Assembly (NCBI GenBank): GCA_029240795.1
Contig: JARDZP010000024.1
Location: forward strand, 1-54,797
Source: Haloplasmataceae bacterium
GTDB lineage: Bacteria > Bacillota_I > Bacilli_A > Haloplasmatales > Haloplasmataceae
Direction: 5' to 3'
Length of the DNA stretch: 54,797 nt
Below the pieces are notes generated by a model that worked only from the letters and a program-made list of their open reading frames with translations, was not told the DNA's origin and made no database searches. Position numbers and translations under genes: made by a program. Positions 27,911-37,425 of this stretch are shown one piece after another (position 1 is the first letter of the stretch; each line of letters opens with the position of its first letter).

Positions 27911-28285
27911 CTATTTTTTTAATTCTTCTTCTATATCCTCATCATTAGCATCTTCATCAATTATTTCATCATCTAGGACATCAAAGCGATCCTCACCTAA
28001 ATCATCAGAGAACTCGGTCGTATTTGGATTAATTTGATTAGGGAAAATAGTATTGTTTACACCCATATTAGTCCAAATCATATCTACATCATTATCGTTA
28101 TCATCATTAATTACATCATCTAAATCATCATTTACATCTAAATCTTCACCGAATTCACTATGATAAGGTTGTCCTCGATACACATTATATGACTCATCAT
28201 CGTTATCACGATAACTTCTATATAAATCAGTCATAAAAACAGTTAAGAGTAAAAGTATAATGATACCTAATATTAAGTATCCCAT
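27911..28285 (-). CDS. Acidic single-pass membrane protein, unknown function
   Basis: 124 residues. An N-terminal membrane helix (YLILGIIILLLLTVFMTDLY) is followed by a strongly acidic tail full of Asp, Glu and Asn (for example DDVINDDNDNDVDM and DEDANDEDIEEE). The ATG at 28285 has AAAGGTG ahead; the upstream GTG inside that site is not the start. The preceding small gene ends two bases before it, so the two are translationally linked. Not recognised. Confidence 0.65.
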   Translation of the reverse strand: MGYLILGIIILLLLTVFMTDLYRSYRDNDDESYNVYRGQPYHSEFGEDLDVNDDLDDVINDDNDNDVDMIWTNMGVNNTIFPNQINPNTTEFSDDLGEDRFDVLDDEIIDEDANDEDIEEELKK

Positions 28286-28286
28286 A

Positions 28287-28436
28287 TTATTCACCTTTTT
28301 CTTTCTTAAATTTAATCATTTGTGATTTTTTAAAAAATAGCTTTTTTATCTTATAATTATCATTTTCAAATGCTTTTATAACATAAATTAGCAGTAATGA
28401 TATTAATGTTCCGATTACTAAATAAATTGTAGTCAT
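28287..28436 (-). CDS. Small single-pass membrane protein, 49 aa
   Basis: The ATG at 28436 has TTAGGTG five bases ahead. The product is one membrane helix (TIYLVIGTLISLLLIYVI) and a basic tail (KIKKLFFKK, KFKKEKGE), opposite in charge to the acidic tail of the next protein. The two genes are almost contiguous, so the proteins may pair in the membrane; this is inference only. Confidence 0.6.
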   Translation of the reverse strand: MTTIYLVIGTLISLLLIYVIKAFENDNYKIKKLFFKKSQMIKFKKEKGE

Positions 28437-28484
28437 CATATCACCTAATATTATTTTTTTACATTTCGACATATTTATACAAAA

Positions 28485-28511
28485 AAAACTTACTGATAGT
28501 CAGTAAGTTTT
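28485..28511 (-). terminator. Terminator of topA
   Basis: AAAACTTACTGA / TCAGTAAGTTTT 12-bp stem with a TAG loop and T-run on the minus strand. Confidence 0.85.
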
Positions 28512-28525
28512 ATAAATTTATTGAG

Positions 28526-30610
28526 TTAAATTAAATCACGGCTATATTTACATTCTTTATTTTCACAAATATTTTTTTCACCTGTTGTTGATAAGATATT
28601 GCCACAATTTGGACAATTTTCTTTAATGGGTTTATTAACAACAATAAATTTACATTTTGGATAATTACTACAAGCATAAAACTTTTTACCTTTAAGTTTG
28701 CCTTTTTTCGTTATTCTTTCAACAAAATGACCTTCATTACATTTAGGACATATTACATCTAAAATTTCGACTCTTTCTTCGTTAGCTTTATCCTTTTTAA
28801 TATAACGACAATCTGGATATCCACTACAACCGATAAATTCACCATAACGTCCACGGCGAATAACTAAAGATTTGGCACATAATGGACAGGTCTCATCGAT
28901 TATTTTTGGAGGAATTTTCTCCATGTTTTGATTTGCATTTTCAAGAAGTGGTACAAATACGTCATAGAACTTATAAAGTTCTTCATACCAAACTTTTTCG
29001 CCTTGAGCGATTGAATCAAGATTTTCTTCCATTTGTGCTGTATAGGATACGTTGATAATATTATTAAAGAACTCTTGTAATTTATCTGATGTAATAATTC
29101 CTTGTTCAGTAGGAACAAATTTCTTGTCTTGTAAGGAAACATAGGCACGTTCTTTTAATACTTCCATCGTTTGAGCATATGTCGATGGTCTTCCAATACC
29201 TAATTCTTCCATTTCTTTAATTAATTTAGCTTCATTAAATCGACTAGGTGGTTGAGTAAAATGTTGTACCTTATCTATTGAAACTAAATCAACTTTTTCT
29301 TCTACAGTCAATTTTGGAAGAATATTATTTTTTGTATCTTCATATTCATTAAAAACTTTTAAATAACCATCAAAAATAATCTCTTGGCCATTTGCTTTAA
29401 ATGAATAATCATTATTATTGATAATGACTGTTGTTTGATTCACTTTAGCTGGATTCATAAGAGAGGCAAGTGCTCTCGCATAAATTAATTTATATAATTT
29501 ATAAGCATCAGCAGTTAAATATTTTTTCAAACTTTCTGGAGTACGACTAATATCGGTCGGTCTAATCGCTTCATGTGCATCTTGTGCATTTTTATTTTTC
29601 TTAAATTTAGGATCATCACCGACATATTGATTACCAAAATTGTTTTTGATAAAATCATGTGTATCTTTAATAAACTCTTCTGCATAACGGACTGAGTCTG
29701 TTCGCATATAGGTAATTAATCCTACTGGATTATTATTGATATCGATACCTTCATAAAGTTTTTGAGCGACTCCCATTGTTTTTTTAGCATTATAATTTAA
29801 TTTAGCTGAAGCTTCCTGTTGGAGTGTTGAAGTAATAAATGGTGGTTTGGGGTTTTTTAATCTTTCTTTTTTCTCAATATGGGAAACAAGATAATCATTT
29901 CCTAGTGCATTGAGAATGTTATTAGCTTCTTCTTCACTTTTTATTTCTATATTTTGATTGTTATTCGCAAACAAGTTCGCTTCAAATTGATTCGCTTTAT
30001 GCGAAAAGACTGCATCTATTGTATAATATTCTTCTTGAACAAAAGCTTGTACTTCTTTTTCTCGATCAACAATTAATTTAAGTGCAACCGATTGTACTCT
30101 TCCTGCTGATTTTGATTTAATTTTTGATTGGAGTAATTTTGATAATTTAAAACCAATAATACGATCTAATATGCGTCGAGATTCTTGTGATCTAACTAAG
30201 TCATTATTTATATCACGTGGATTTTTAATCGCGTTTACAATCGCATTTTTTGTAATCTCATGAAAAACAATCCGATAAACTTTCTTATCTTTTGCTTTTT
30301 CTAAGTTTAAAACATCAAACAAATGCCAACTAATAGCTTCACCTTCACGGTCAGGGTCGGTAGCTAAATAGATTTCTTCAGCGTTTGCTGCTGCTTTTTT
30401 TAGTTCTGTAATTACTTTTTTCTTTCCAGTTATAACGGTATATTTAGGCTCAAAATTATGTTCAATGTCAACTCCAAGACCACCTGGTCCTGTTTTAGCC
30501 AAATCTCTAATATGACCAACAGATGATAATACTCTATAGTCTTCGCCTAAATATTTTTCAATTGTATGTGCTTTAGCTGGAGATTCTACGATTACTAATT
30601 TTTTCCCCAT
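28526..30610 (-). CDS. topA: DNA topoisomerase I
   Basis: 694 residues. Type IA topoisomerase that relaxes negative supercoils through a 5'-phosphotyrosine. It has a TOPRIM domain at the start (KLVIVESPAKAHTIEKYLG, with DPDREGEAISWH), the active-site region GLITYMRTDS with the catalytic Tyr, and three C-terminal zinc ribbons: CPLCAKSLVIRRGRYGEFIG, CPKCNEGHFVERI and CPNCGNIL. It follows dprA, the usual Bacilli order. Confidence 0.98.
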   Translation of the reverse strand: MGKKLVIVESPAKAHTIEKYLGEDYRVLSSVGHIRDLAKTGPGGLGVDIEHNFEPKYTVITGKKKVITELKKAAANAEEIYLATDPDREGEAISWHLFDVLNLEKAKDKKVYRIVFHEITKNAIVNAIKNPRDINNDLVRSQESRRILDRIIGFKLSKLLQSKIKSKSAGRVQSVALKLIVDREKEVQAFVQEEYYTIDAVFSHKANQFEANLFANNNQNIEIKSEEEANNILNALGNDYLVSHIEKKERLKNPKPPFITSTLQQEASAKLNYNAKKTMGVAQKLYEGIDINNNPVGLITYMRTDSVRYAEEFIKDTHDFIKNNFGNQYVGDDPKFKKNKNAQDAHEAIRPTDISRTPESLKKYLTADAYKLYKLIYARALASLMNPAKVNQTTVIINNNDYSFKANGQEIIFDGYLKVFNEYEDTKNNILPKLTVEEKVDLVSIDKVQHFTQPPSRFNEAKLIKEMEELGIGRPSTYAQTMEVLKERAYVSLQDKKFVPTEQGIITSDKLQEFFNNIINVSYTAQMEENLDSIAQGEKVWYEELYKFYDVFVPLLENANQNMEKIPPKIIDETCPLCAKSLVIRRGRYGEFIGCSGYPDCRYIKKDKANEERVEILDVICPKCNEGHFVERITKKGKLKGKKFYACSNYPKCKFIVVNKPIKENCPNCGNILSTTGEKNICENKECKYSRDLI

Positions 30611-30673
30611 TTAACTTCACCTTAATCTTTTAATTTCTTTCTATTATAAAGTAAATGAATAAGATTGCAAGTA

Positions 30674-31513
30674 CTAAAGTTTAAAATTTACTAAAATATC
30701 ATTTATTGATGTAATTAGTATTGCACCCTGTTTAATCAAGTTATTCGTACCCACGCTATTTAATTCAAATATTTCATTGGGTACAACAAATACATCTTTA
30801 CCTTGATCTAATGCATAATCACAAGTTATAAGCGTCCCGCTTTTTTCTTTAGCCTCAATAACTAAGACGCCACTTGACAAGCCACTAACAATCCGATTTC
30901 TAAATGGAAAGTGGGTTTTCGAAGGAATAACATTTGGTGGGTATTCACTAACTAATAAATGATTATTAGCAATATTTTGTGCTAATTCTTTATTTTCTTT
31001 TGGATAAATATGATCAAATCCAGATCCTAAAATTGCGATTGTTTTGCCATTACTTTTAATACATTCTCGATGGGCAATTGAATCTATACCATAGGCTAAC
31101 CCACTTATAATCACAAACTTATTTTTAATTAGTTCTGGTATAATATACTGTGTAACTTTTTCACCATACTTCGTATTATTTCGAGAACCAATGACTGCGA
31201 GTGATAATTTATTTATTAAATCATAATCACCTTGGTAAAATAATACTAAAGGCGGCATAAAGATATTTTCAAGTTTTTTAGGATAATCATAATCAACAAT
31301 TGTAACGTATTTAATATTTTTTGAATACAAATCATATTTTATTTGATTTAGATTTAATTTACAATAAAAATCATAATTATTTTTCAAAACTTTTTGAAGT
31401 ATCTTATTATCAATATTTCCATATTGATATATTTCATGTAAAATTTTATAAATTTCATTCACTTCAAGTTCTAAATAATGAAGTTTTAATAATACATCCT
31501 TGATATTATTCAT
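30674..31513 (-). CDS. dprA: DNA processing protein DprA
   Basis: 279 residues. DprA protects incoming single-stranded DNA and loads RecA in natural transformation. The Rossmann-like core is complete: VIGSRNNTKYGEKV, ISGLAYGIDSIAH, AILGSGFDHIYPKENKELA, NRIVSGLSSGVLVIEA and SGTLITCDYALDQGKDVFVVP. It lies between rnhB and topA, as in many Bacilli. No other competence gene is in this window, so competence itself is not shown. Confidence 0.97.
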   Translation of the reverse strand: MNNIKDVLLKLHYLELEVNEIYKILHEIYQYGNIDNKILQKVLKNNYDFYCKLNLNQIKYDLYSKNIKYVTIVDYDYPKKLENIFMPPLVLFYQGDYDLINKLSLAVIGSRNNTKYGEKVTQYIIPELIKNKFVIISGLAYGIDSIAHRECIKSNGKTIAILGSGFDHIYPKENKELAQNIANNHLLVSEYPPNVIPSKTHFPFRNRIVSGLSSGVLVIEAKEKSGTLITCDYALDQGKDVFVVPNEIFELNSVGTNNLIKQGAILITSINDILVNFKL

Positions 31514-31554
31514 TTTGTCACCTCATTATTTATATACGATGTTCTTTCAAGATT

Positions 31555-32283
31555 TTATAAATTAAATAAATTAATTTGTTTTTCAACCAGAGATTTTACC
31601 GGTTCAAACGTTTTGCGATGGATTGGTGTAATCCCAAATTCATTAATCGCTTCCATATGTTGTTTTGTTCCATATCCTGCATTTTGTGAGAAATGATAGT
31701 TAGGATATAATTCATCTAACTTTTGCATATAATGGTCTCGTGTTACTTTCGCTAACACACTAGCAGCAGCGATCGTAACACTCAATGTGTCTCCTTTAAT
31801 TATACTTGATTGTGGGATATCTAGATCTAATTTCATCGCATCAATTAATAAATGCATAGGTTTAGGGTTAAGCTGTGTTACTGCTCTTTTCATAGCGATT
31901 TTTGTACATTCGTAAATATTATATTGATCAATTTCTTCGACAGATGCAAATCCTATTCCGTAACTAATCGCATGCTTAACAATCTCTTGATAGAAATATT
32001 CGCGTTTCTTACTTGATAATTGTTTAGAATCATTTAGTCCTGGTAAATAGTAATCATTGGGTAAGATGACTGCTGCTGCCACAACAGGACCTGCAATTGG
32101 TCCACGTCCTGCTTCATCGATTCCTGCGATGACATTTACATGACGATTAATTAAATCGTTCTCAAATGCACTCATCTCGAGATATTTACAGTATGCTTGA
32201 TATTCTTTTTGATCTTTTTTTTCATTGTTATTGTTTATGATTTTGTCAATTAATTCATTCAAATATACATTATTTTGTATCAT
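31555..32283 (-). CDS. rnhB: Ribonuclease HII
   Basis: 242 residues. Removes ribonucleotides and RNA from RNA-DNA hybrids. The active site is clear: VIAGIDEAGRGPIAGPVV (first Asp and the following Glu), LLIDAMKLD (Asp) and KVTRDHYM (Asp). A longer N-terminal part (about 1-50) precedes the domain. The ATG at 32283 has AGGTGG ahead; the longer in-frame start at 32313 lies inside the promoter -10 region. Confidence 0.97.
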   Translation of the reverse strand: MIQNNVYLNELIDKIINNNNEKKDQKEYQAYCKYLEMSAFENDLINRHVNVIAGIDEAGRGPIAGPVVAAAVILPNDYYLPGLNDSKQLSSKKREYFYQEIVKHAISYGIGFASVEEIDQYNIYECTKIAMKRAVTQLNPKPMHLLIDAMKLDLDIPQSSIIKGDTLSVTIAAASVLAKVTRDHYMQKLDELYPNYHFSQNAGYGTKQHMEAINEFGITPIHRKTFEPVKSLVEKQINLFNL

Positions 32284-32313
32284 AATTCCACCTATTTCTT
32301 GCGCATAAGTCAC

Positions 32314-32342
32314 ATTATAACATAATTAGACAACACTGTAAA
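32314..32342 (-). promoter_or_regulatory. Sigma-A promoter of rnhB-dprA-topA
   Basis: -35 TTTACA (32337-32342), 17-bp spacer, -10 TATAAT (32314-32319). Confidence 0.75.
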
Positions 32343-32353
32343 TAAAACAAATC

Positions 32354-32382
32354 TTGCATATTTGAAGTCATTTACATATAAT
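32354..32382 (+). promoter_or_regulatory. Sigma-A promoter of the HAAS-domain gene
   Basis: -35 TTGCAT (32354-32359), 17-bp spacer, -10 TATAAT (32377-32382); divergent from the rnhB promoter. Confidence 0.7.
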
Positions 32383-32418
32383 AATAAATAGGAATATATT
32401 TTCAGGAAGGTGATAAAA

Positions 32419-32898
32419 ATGACTAAAGAAACTTATATAATTGAACTTCGCAAAAGACTATCACTTCTTCAAGAGGAAGAAGTAGATAATATCATTCAAG
32501 AATATTTAGAGTATATTAGACAAAAGGTAACTTCTGGAATTTCTGAAGGATTAGCTATAGAACAAATGGGAAATGTTAACAATGTAGCGAAAGAAATTTT
32601 AAAATCTTATAAAATCTCAGATCGATATATTAAATTATTTATTGGTAAAGAAAAAGTCATAGATGATCTTGGTGAATTCGCTAATAAAGTTCAAGAAACT
32701 TCAACGACTATTTTTCATCGTATTGAAGACAAATTAAGTGATATTTCTAAAAATACTTCAAGTGTCGCTAAAAATGCTCTTAAAGAAACTGTTAAATATG
32801 GTGGAAATCGTATCAATGATGTTAAAACCATCTTCAAGAAAAGTGAAAATACCCAAGATACTAAAAGCCAAGATGAAAATGATCATACAAATAAATGA
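32419..32898 (+). CDS. HAAS/DUF1700-domain protein
   Basis: 159 residues. Residues 1-65 match the HAAS helical domain: ELRKRLSLLQEEEVDNIIQEY, then YLEYIRQKV, GLAIEQMGNVNNVAKEIL. In other Bacilli this domain is often found next to PadR regulators or fused to membrane parts. Here the rest is a helical, amphipathic segment (KVQETSTTIFHRIEDKLSDI) and a polar tail, with no membrane segment. ATG 32419 has GGAAGGTG ahead. No PadR gene is nearby. Function unclear. Confidence 0.75.
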   Translation: MTKETYIIELRKRLSLLQEEEVDNIIQEYLEYIRQKVTSGISEGLAIEQMGNVNNVAKEILKSYKISDRYIKLFIGKEKVIDDLGEFANKVQETSTTIFHRIEDKLSDISKNTSSVAKNALKETVKYGGNRINDVKTIFKKSENTQDTKSQDENDHTNK

Positions 32899-32930
32899 AA
32901 AAAAACGTAAGAATCTGAACTTCTCTCTGT

Positions 32931-33236
32931 CAAGTGGACAGTGTAAAAAATTAAATTATTTTAGTTTTTTGGCTTGATTTCGATATCATTCGGAGTCAAG
33001 CCATTTTACTTTTCTTGAAATCTTTCATTTCTAGTTTTCTATCACGTTAAACACATTCACGGCGTTTAACCATTTACTAATTGTTCCTTCATGTACTCCT
33101 AAATTTTAGCTATTTTGCTTAATGACATATAACCATCAATAATTCTTTAATTACTTACTAAATTTAGCTTTTCTTCCCATAAGAAAAGATCCCCTCTAGT
33201 ATTAAGTACATTTTACTTTTCTGTACTGTCTACTTT
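32931..33236 (-). mobile_element. IS3-family (IS150-like) remnant
   Basis: About 306 bases between imperfect inverted ends: CAAGTGGACAGTGTAAAA (32931-32948) and, on the other strand, AAAGTAGACAGTACAGAAAA (33217-33236). Inside, the minus strand gives broken pieces of an orfA-type helix-turn-helix: KLNLVSN, SKIAK, then LGVHEGTISKWLNAVNVF. Almost all of the element, including the DDE part, is gone. It lies between the HAAS gene and the pirin gene. Confidence 0.6.
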
Positions 33237-33274
33237 AAGGGGATCATACCAAAATTATTAGGGTTTTTTTTATT

Positions 33275-33973
33275 TTATTCTTTAGCCATTTCAATTAATA
33301 ATACATGACTGGTTTCATTTGCCTTAATCGTAAGTTTTTCTTCTATTATTTCAAGTGCGTCTTTTTGATTTAAAATTATACCATTGATCTCCGCTTTTCC
33401 TTCAAGTAGAACTAAATACGCTTGTCTTCCACTTTCAACCTTAAACTCACTTACATTATCTTTATCAATATATGTAGAATAGATATTTGCATCTTGATTT
33501 ATTTTAATCGGTGCATTTCCTGCTTTATTTGAAACCATATGGAGCCATTTATTTACTCTATCGCTAAATTCAAAACGATAATCACCATAGTTAGGTTTAT
33601 AACCACTTTGATCAGGTAATATCCATAATTGAATTAACCTAAGCGGTTTATCACTATTATTTTCTTCACTATGAGTAACGCCCGTACCAGCGCTCATATA
33701 TTGCACATGTCCTCTATTTATTGTACTACTATTTCCCATACTATCTTGATGAGTGAGTAATCCATCAATCACATAAGTGATTATTTCCATATTATCGTGT
33801 GGATGTGTATCAAAACCAGATTCACCCGTAATGAGGTCATCATTTAATACTCTTAGCACACCAAAATTCATGTTTTTAGGATTATAGTAATTCGAAAATG
33901 AGAAATGGTATAATGTATTTAACCAACCATAATTTCCTTTACCCATTTTTTTTGAATCTATTTTTCTAAACAT
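33275..33973 (-). CDS. Pirin family protein (YhhW-like)
   Basis: 232 residues, bicupin. The N-terminal cupin carries the metal-binding pattern HPHDNMEIITYVI and VTHSEEN (His, His, His, Glu), and the first motif is followed by GLLTHQDSMG. The second cupin (about 140-232) is smaller. Pirins bind iron and some oxidise quercetin; the true role in this organism cannot be told. A ribosome site is weak (AGTGTTAAA before the ATG at 33973). Confidence 0.9.
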   Translation of the reverse strand: MFRKIDSKKMGKGNYGWLNTLYHFSFSNYYNPKNMNFGVLRVLNDDLITGESGFDTHPHDNMEIITYVIDGLLTHQDSMGNSSTINRGHVQYMSAGTGVTHSEENNSDKPLRLIQLWILPDQSGYKPNYGDYRFEFSDRVNKWLHMVSNKAGNAPIKINQDANIYSTYIDKDNVSEFKVESGRQAYLVLLEGKAEINGIILNQKDALEIIEEKLTIKANETSHVLLIEMAKE

Positions 33974-34036
33974 TTTAACACTTCCTTGACTTTATTATAT
34001 TTTATTTTTTGTTTAAGTTAAAATGTTATGCTTTAA

Positions 34037-34069
34037 TAAAACAATCCCTACAGCTAGTAGGGATGTTTT
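34037..34069 (-). terminator. Terminator of the DUF3267-like gene
   Basis: AAAAC / GTTTT and ATCCCTA / TAGGGAT stem with a CAGCTAG loop, starting ten bases after the stop codon. Confidence 0.75.
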
Positions 34070-34078
34070 AAAACGATA

Positions 34079-34612
34079 TTATTTTTCTAAACATTGAAAA
34101 CCAAGGAAATCTTTTTCTTGGATAAAGCTATCTGTATTTTTAAATTTTCTTAAATGGAGATACATTACAAAATCATCGCTTGTTACAACAAGTACAAAAC
34201 TAAATGATATCGCAATAAAAAAGTTAAAGAATATAGTTGAAATAATTGTAGCTATAATAAAAATTAAATATGGAAAACTAAAAAGTACCTTTGCTTGTTT
34301 AATGGACAATTTTTCACCACTATATAAAAAAAACATATGATCTTTAATTATCATCTTAATCGAACTAACACCATAGATCTTATAGATCACAAATTTAATT
34401 AATTCATGAACAATGATACTAGAGATAAAAATAACTAAAAATACAATTAATCCAACTAAAATTGTTCCATAATCGTTCCATGAAAAGAACTCATTCATAA
34501 GCTGAATTTTAATATAGTATATTAAATATAATATTGGAAATAAAATAAACAAGCATAAAACATTAAAAAGTAAACCATTAATTTTTACTTTATGAATTTT
34601 TTCATCTACCAT
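34079..34612 (-). CDS. DUF3267-like membrane protein
   Basis: 177 residues with four hydrophobic segments (about 17-33, 47-66, 110-128 and 130-146). The segment IIVHELIKFVIYKIYG has the position of the HEL-x-H zinc-protease-like motif of the DUF3267 family, but the second His is replaced by Lys, so catalysis by that site is doubtful. It is read alone, with a GAGGG site before ATG 34612. Confidence 0.6.
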   Translation of the reverse strand: MVDEKIHKVKINGLLFNVLCLFILFPILYLIYYIKIQLMNEFFSWNDYGTILVGLIVFLVIFISSIIVHELIKFVIYKIYGVSSIKMIIKDHMFFLYSGEKLSIKQAKVLFSFPYLIFIIATIISTIFFNFFIAISFSFVLVVTSDDFVMYLHLRKFKNTDSFIQEKDFLGFQCLEK

Positions 34613-34684
34613 AGTAACCCTCCTATTATATCCTAATTATACCATAAATTTTATCTCAATAAAGAAAAAAGAGCAATATGCTCC

Positions 34685-35548
34685 TTAATTATTTTCGGTG
34701 ATATCTTGAGGTAATTCAAAAGTTAAACGACCTAATTTATCATTTCTAATTTCAAATAAAATGATATCGTAAACTTTATCATAATTAATTCGTCCACCGC
34801 TTACTAAACAACCGCGATTTTTGCCAATCATATCTAAAATTTCAGTATTATCTTCTGGTAAATCAGATAATTTATAACGTTCTTTAAAACCTTCAGGATA
34901 ATTTTGTTTTAAAAAATCAACCGCGTAAAGTGCTATTTCATCTAAATTCAAAATATTGTCTTTAATAGCCCCAGTTACAGCTAATCTTAAACCCACTTTT
35001 TGATCTTCAAATTTTGGCCATAATACTCCTGGTGTATCAAGTAACATCATTTCATCTCTTACATTAATCCATTGTAAATTCTTCGTAACACCTGGTTTAT
35101 CTCCAGTTTGTGCTGCTTTTCTTTTCGCTAGTGAATTTATTAAAGTTGATTTCCCTACATTTGGAATACCGATAATCATAGCTTTAATAGGGCGTTCTTT
35201 TAAACCTTTTTGTTGTTCTTTTAAAAAGACATCTTTTAAGATTTCTTTTGATTTGATCGTGATTTGATTCATATTAAAATTCGTAACCGCATCAATTGCG
35301 ATTGCTTCAAGATTTTGAGCCTTATAATAGGCAATCCATTCTTGTGTTTTTCTAGGGTCTGCCATATCAGCCTTATTTAAGATAATTAAACGTGGCTTTT
35401 TATTAATAATGGTATCAACCTTGGGATTACTCGAAGAGTAAGGTATTCGACAATCACGTAATTCTAATACGATATCGACGAATTTTAATTTTTCATCAAC
35501 TTGCCTTAAAGCTTTAGCCATGTGTCCTGGAAACCATTGTACTGTCAT
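34685..35548 (-). CDS. rbgA: Ribosome biogenesis GTPase RbgA (YlqF)
   Basis: 287 residues. Circularly permuted GTPase needed for late 50S assembly in Bacillus. The motifs come in permuted order: ILNKADMAD (G4), IAIDAV (G5), then [14 protein letters not shown] (G1), GVTKNLQW (G2) and [10 protein letters not shown] (G3), followed by the C-terminal helical RNA-binding part. The start [15 protein letters not shown] is the family signature. It follows lepB by 8 bases. A weak GAGCA / TGCTC hairpin with T-run (34671-34683) may end the transcript. Confidence 0.97.
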   Translation of the reverse strand: MTVQWFPGHMAKALRQVDEKLKFVDIVLELRDCRIPYSSSNPKVDTIINKKPRLIILNKADMADPRKTQEWIAYYKAQNLEAIAIDAVTNFNMNQITIKSKEILKDVFLKEQQKGLKERPIKAMIIGIPNVGKSTLINSLAKRKAAQTGDKPGVTKNLQWINVRDEMMLLDTPGVLWPKFEDQKVGLRLAVTGAIKDNILNLDEIALYAVDFLKQNYPEGFKERYKLSDLPEDNTEILDMIGKNRGCLVSGGRINYDKVYDIILFEIRNDKLGRLTFELPQDITENN

Positions 35549-35556
35549 TCTATCAC

Positions 35557-36255
35557 CTAATCATTATTTATTTTTCCAAACCGCTTAAATGGGTATAGTA
35601 CAAACTTTGCTTCACCAATAAATCGATCTGCATTTATTAATCCTAGTTCTGTACTATCATTACTAAAAGGTCGATTATCACCTAATACTAAATAATAACC
35701 TTCTGGAACTTGAATTTTACCGTTAATATTACACTCTAGAGTTTTTTCAGTATACAAGCTTATTTTTTCGAAACACTTTTCTTCTAATGTAAAATCCGGG
35801 GTGAATGTATTACTAAACGAAAAATTACTTTTTCCAAAATCTAAATAGGGTTCTTCATAATTTTCACCATTAATATATAATTGATCATCAGACATTTGAA
35901 CATAATCACCAGGTAGACCAATTAAACGCTTTATATAATAATCAGTATCTGGAGCTTCAAAAACAACGACATCAAAACGTTCAAATGTCCCTAACCTTGA
36001 TAAAAAGACAACATCTTTATTTTGAAGATTAGGATTCATTGAAGCCCCATCGACTGTTACGGGTGTAAATAAATAGCGATGAGTCACTTGAGCTACCACA
36101 AACGCAACAACTATCAAAATAATGTAACTTAATACTTCTTTTAAAAAAGGTTTGTTCTGTTTATGATCTACTTCAACTTCTGCAGTTTCAGTCGAATCAA
36201 TTATTTTAAACCCATCTTCAGTTTTATTTTCAAGGTTTTCTTCATTATTATTCAT
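35557..36255 (-). CDS. lepB: Type I signal peptidase
   Basis: 232 residues. An acidic cytosolic N-tail (about 40 residues) precedes one membrane helix ([16 protein letters not shown]) and the periplasm-side catalytic domain. The Ser/Lys dyad is visible: [10 protein letters not shown] (Ser) and [12 protein letters not shown] (Lys). [14 protein letters not shown] matches box E, but the usual SRxxG has Thr for Arg. An insertion between the boxes holds two cysteines about 14 residues apart. The start at 36255 is chosen for spacing to GAGTG; 36258 is also possible. In B. subtilis the sipS-type gene is near ylqF as here. Confidence 0.95.
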   Translation of the reverse strand: MNNNEENLENKTEDGFKIIDSTETAEVEVDHKQNKPFLKEVLSYIILIVVAFVVAQVTHRYLFTPVTVDGASMNPNLQNKDVVFLSRLGTFERFDVVVFEAPDTDYYIKRLIGLPGDYVQMSDDQLYINGENYEEPYLDFGKSNFSFSNTFTPDFTLEEKCFEKISLYTEKTLECNINGKIQVPEGYYLVLGDNRPFSNDSTELGLINADRFIGEAKFVLYPFKRFGKINND

Positions 36256-36541
36256 CATAATCACTCTTTCTCTTAGTTTACTTTATTATTATGTAACAAA
36301 ATGATTTTATTTACTTATTTTCAATTCCTAATTATAACATTATATTGACAAATTTTGTATATGCTTTAGTAAAAAGAAATAAATAAACTCACTTTAGCTG
36401 TATTTTATTTACACTATTTGATTGGTGGATAAAAACGCATCTGGATATATTGTTTTACCTTCTAGATAAAGAGTGAACAGTTAAAATTAAACTGACAAAT
36501 CGGATAAATACAAAATTAAAAAATCACACTTAAAGATAAAA

Positions 36542-37303
36542 TTAATTACTATATTTTTTAATTACGCTGATTCGCGTTTCTTTTAAGTTGGTAATATCAC
36601 ATTCAAGTATATGTAAATGTAGACATAACTTCTTCACAATTAAATCTATATTGTTTACGGATACTTTATCTTCAATCGTTTCTAAAGCATTAAGATATAA
36701 TGATCTTCGATAAATTATTCGTTTATTTATTAAACTTAGCATACTCGTTAATTCCCTAATTAAGTCTTCAAGAATGATATTTTTTAGGTTATTAATAAAT
36801 AGTTCCTTATGTACACCATATATTTCACAAACTTCATATTGACTTTTGTTTTTAAAATTGATCAAGTCACAAAGCTTTAATGCTTCATTTATATTAGACA
36901 TTTCATGGATATTATCTACTATTTCTTCGCTTAGAGGTCTTGTGACTTGATCTAAATTGACATCATTACTTAAGATTTGTTCGTTAATTATTAATTCCTG
37001 GGCAATAGTATCTTTTTTATATAAATCAAGTTGTCTTTCGATATCACTGATATCATTGATTAAGTTGATCATTTTACGCTTATAATGTTTAAGGCTATGA
37101 ATTAATTCATTTAATTTTGCTTTCTCATCTTTTATAATTTTCTTTTTCTTTCTACTTATAAAAATACTTTTCAATAACCTATCTAATTGAAATAAGCGAT
37201 TATTAATATTTTCTTGTAATATTTCTTTAAAATATTGTGTAACTTCAATTTGGTAAAAAAGTTTACTATAAGCATTTCTTAAATCTTCATTATTACTTAA
37301 CAT
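36542..37303 (-). CDS. Hypothetical coiled-coil protein, 253 aa
   Basis: Not recognised. Almost all helical: several heptad-like stretches (IKDEKAKLNELIHSLKHY, IERQLDLYKK, LIRELTSMLSLINKRIIY) and a very basic patch SRKKKKIIK near residue 50. No membrane helix, no signal. It lies between rplS and lepB, genes that are adjacent in most Bacilli, so it is an insertion in that order. A long untranslated stretch (36265-36541) separates it from lepB. Confidence 0.6.
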   Translation of the reverse strand: MLSNNEDLRNAYSKLFYQIEVTQYFKEILQENINNRLFQLDRLLKSIFISRKKKKIIKDEKAKLNELIHSLKHYKRKMINLINDISDIERQLDLYKKDTIAQELIINEQILSNDVNLDQVTRPLSEEIVDNIHEMSNINEALKLCDLINFKNKSQYEVCEIYGVHKELFINNLKNIILEDLIRELTSMLSLINKRIIYRRSLYLNALETIEDKVSVNNIDLIVKKLCLHLHILECDITNLKETRISVIKKYSN

Positions 37304-37390
37304 ACAATCATTCCCATCTTTTTATTTCTATTATTCCTTAAATTAATAAAAATAAACCAAAATATGGAAATAATATATAAAATAAAATGA

Positions 37391-37418
37391 AAAAAAGACC
37401 CTTTAAAAGAGTCTTTTT
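37391..37418 (-). terminator. Terminator of rplS
   Basis: AAAAAGAC / GTCTTTTT stem with inner CTTT / AAAG, ending in a T-rich stretch, just after the rplS stop. Confidence 0.75.
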
Positions 37419-37425
37419 ATACACA

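Noticed and set aside
32738-32977. 79-codon plus-strand frame overlapping the HAAS gene
   Set aside because: Out-of-frame shadow of the real gene, running into the IS3 relic.
36412-36480. Short minus-strand frame with YLEGKTIYPDAFLSTN
   Set aside because: Looks protein-like but is only about 22 codons between stops, with no start or ribosome site and no recognised family. Could be a gene remnant; not supported.
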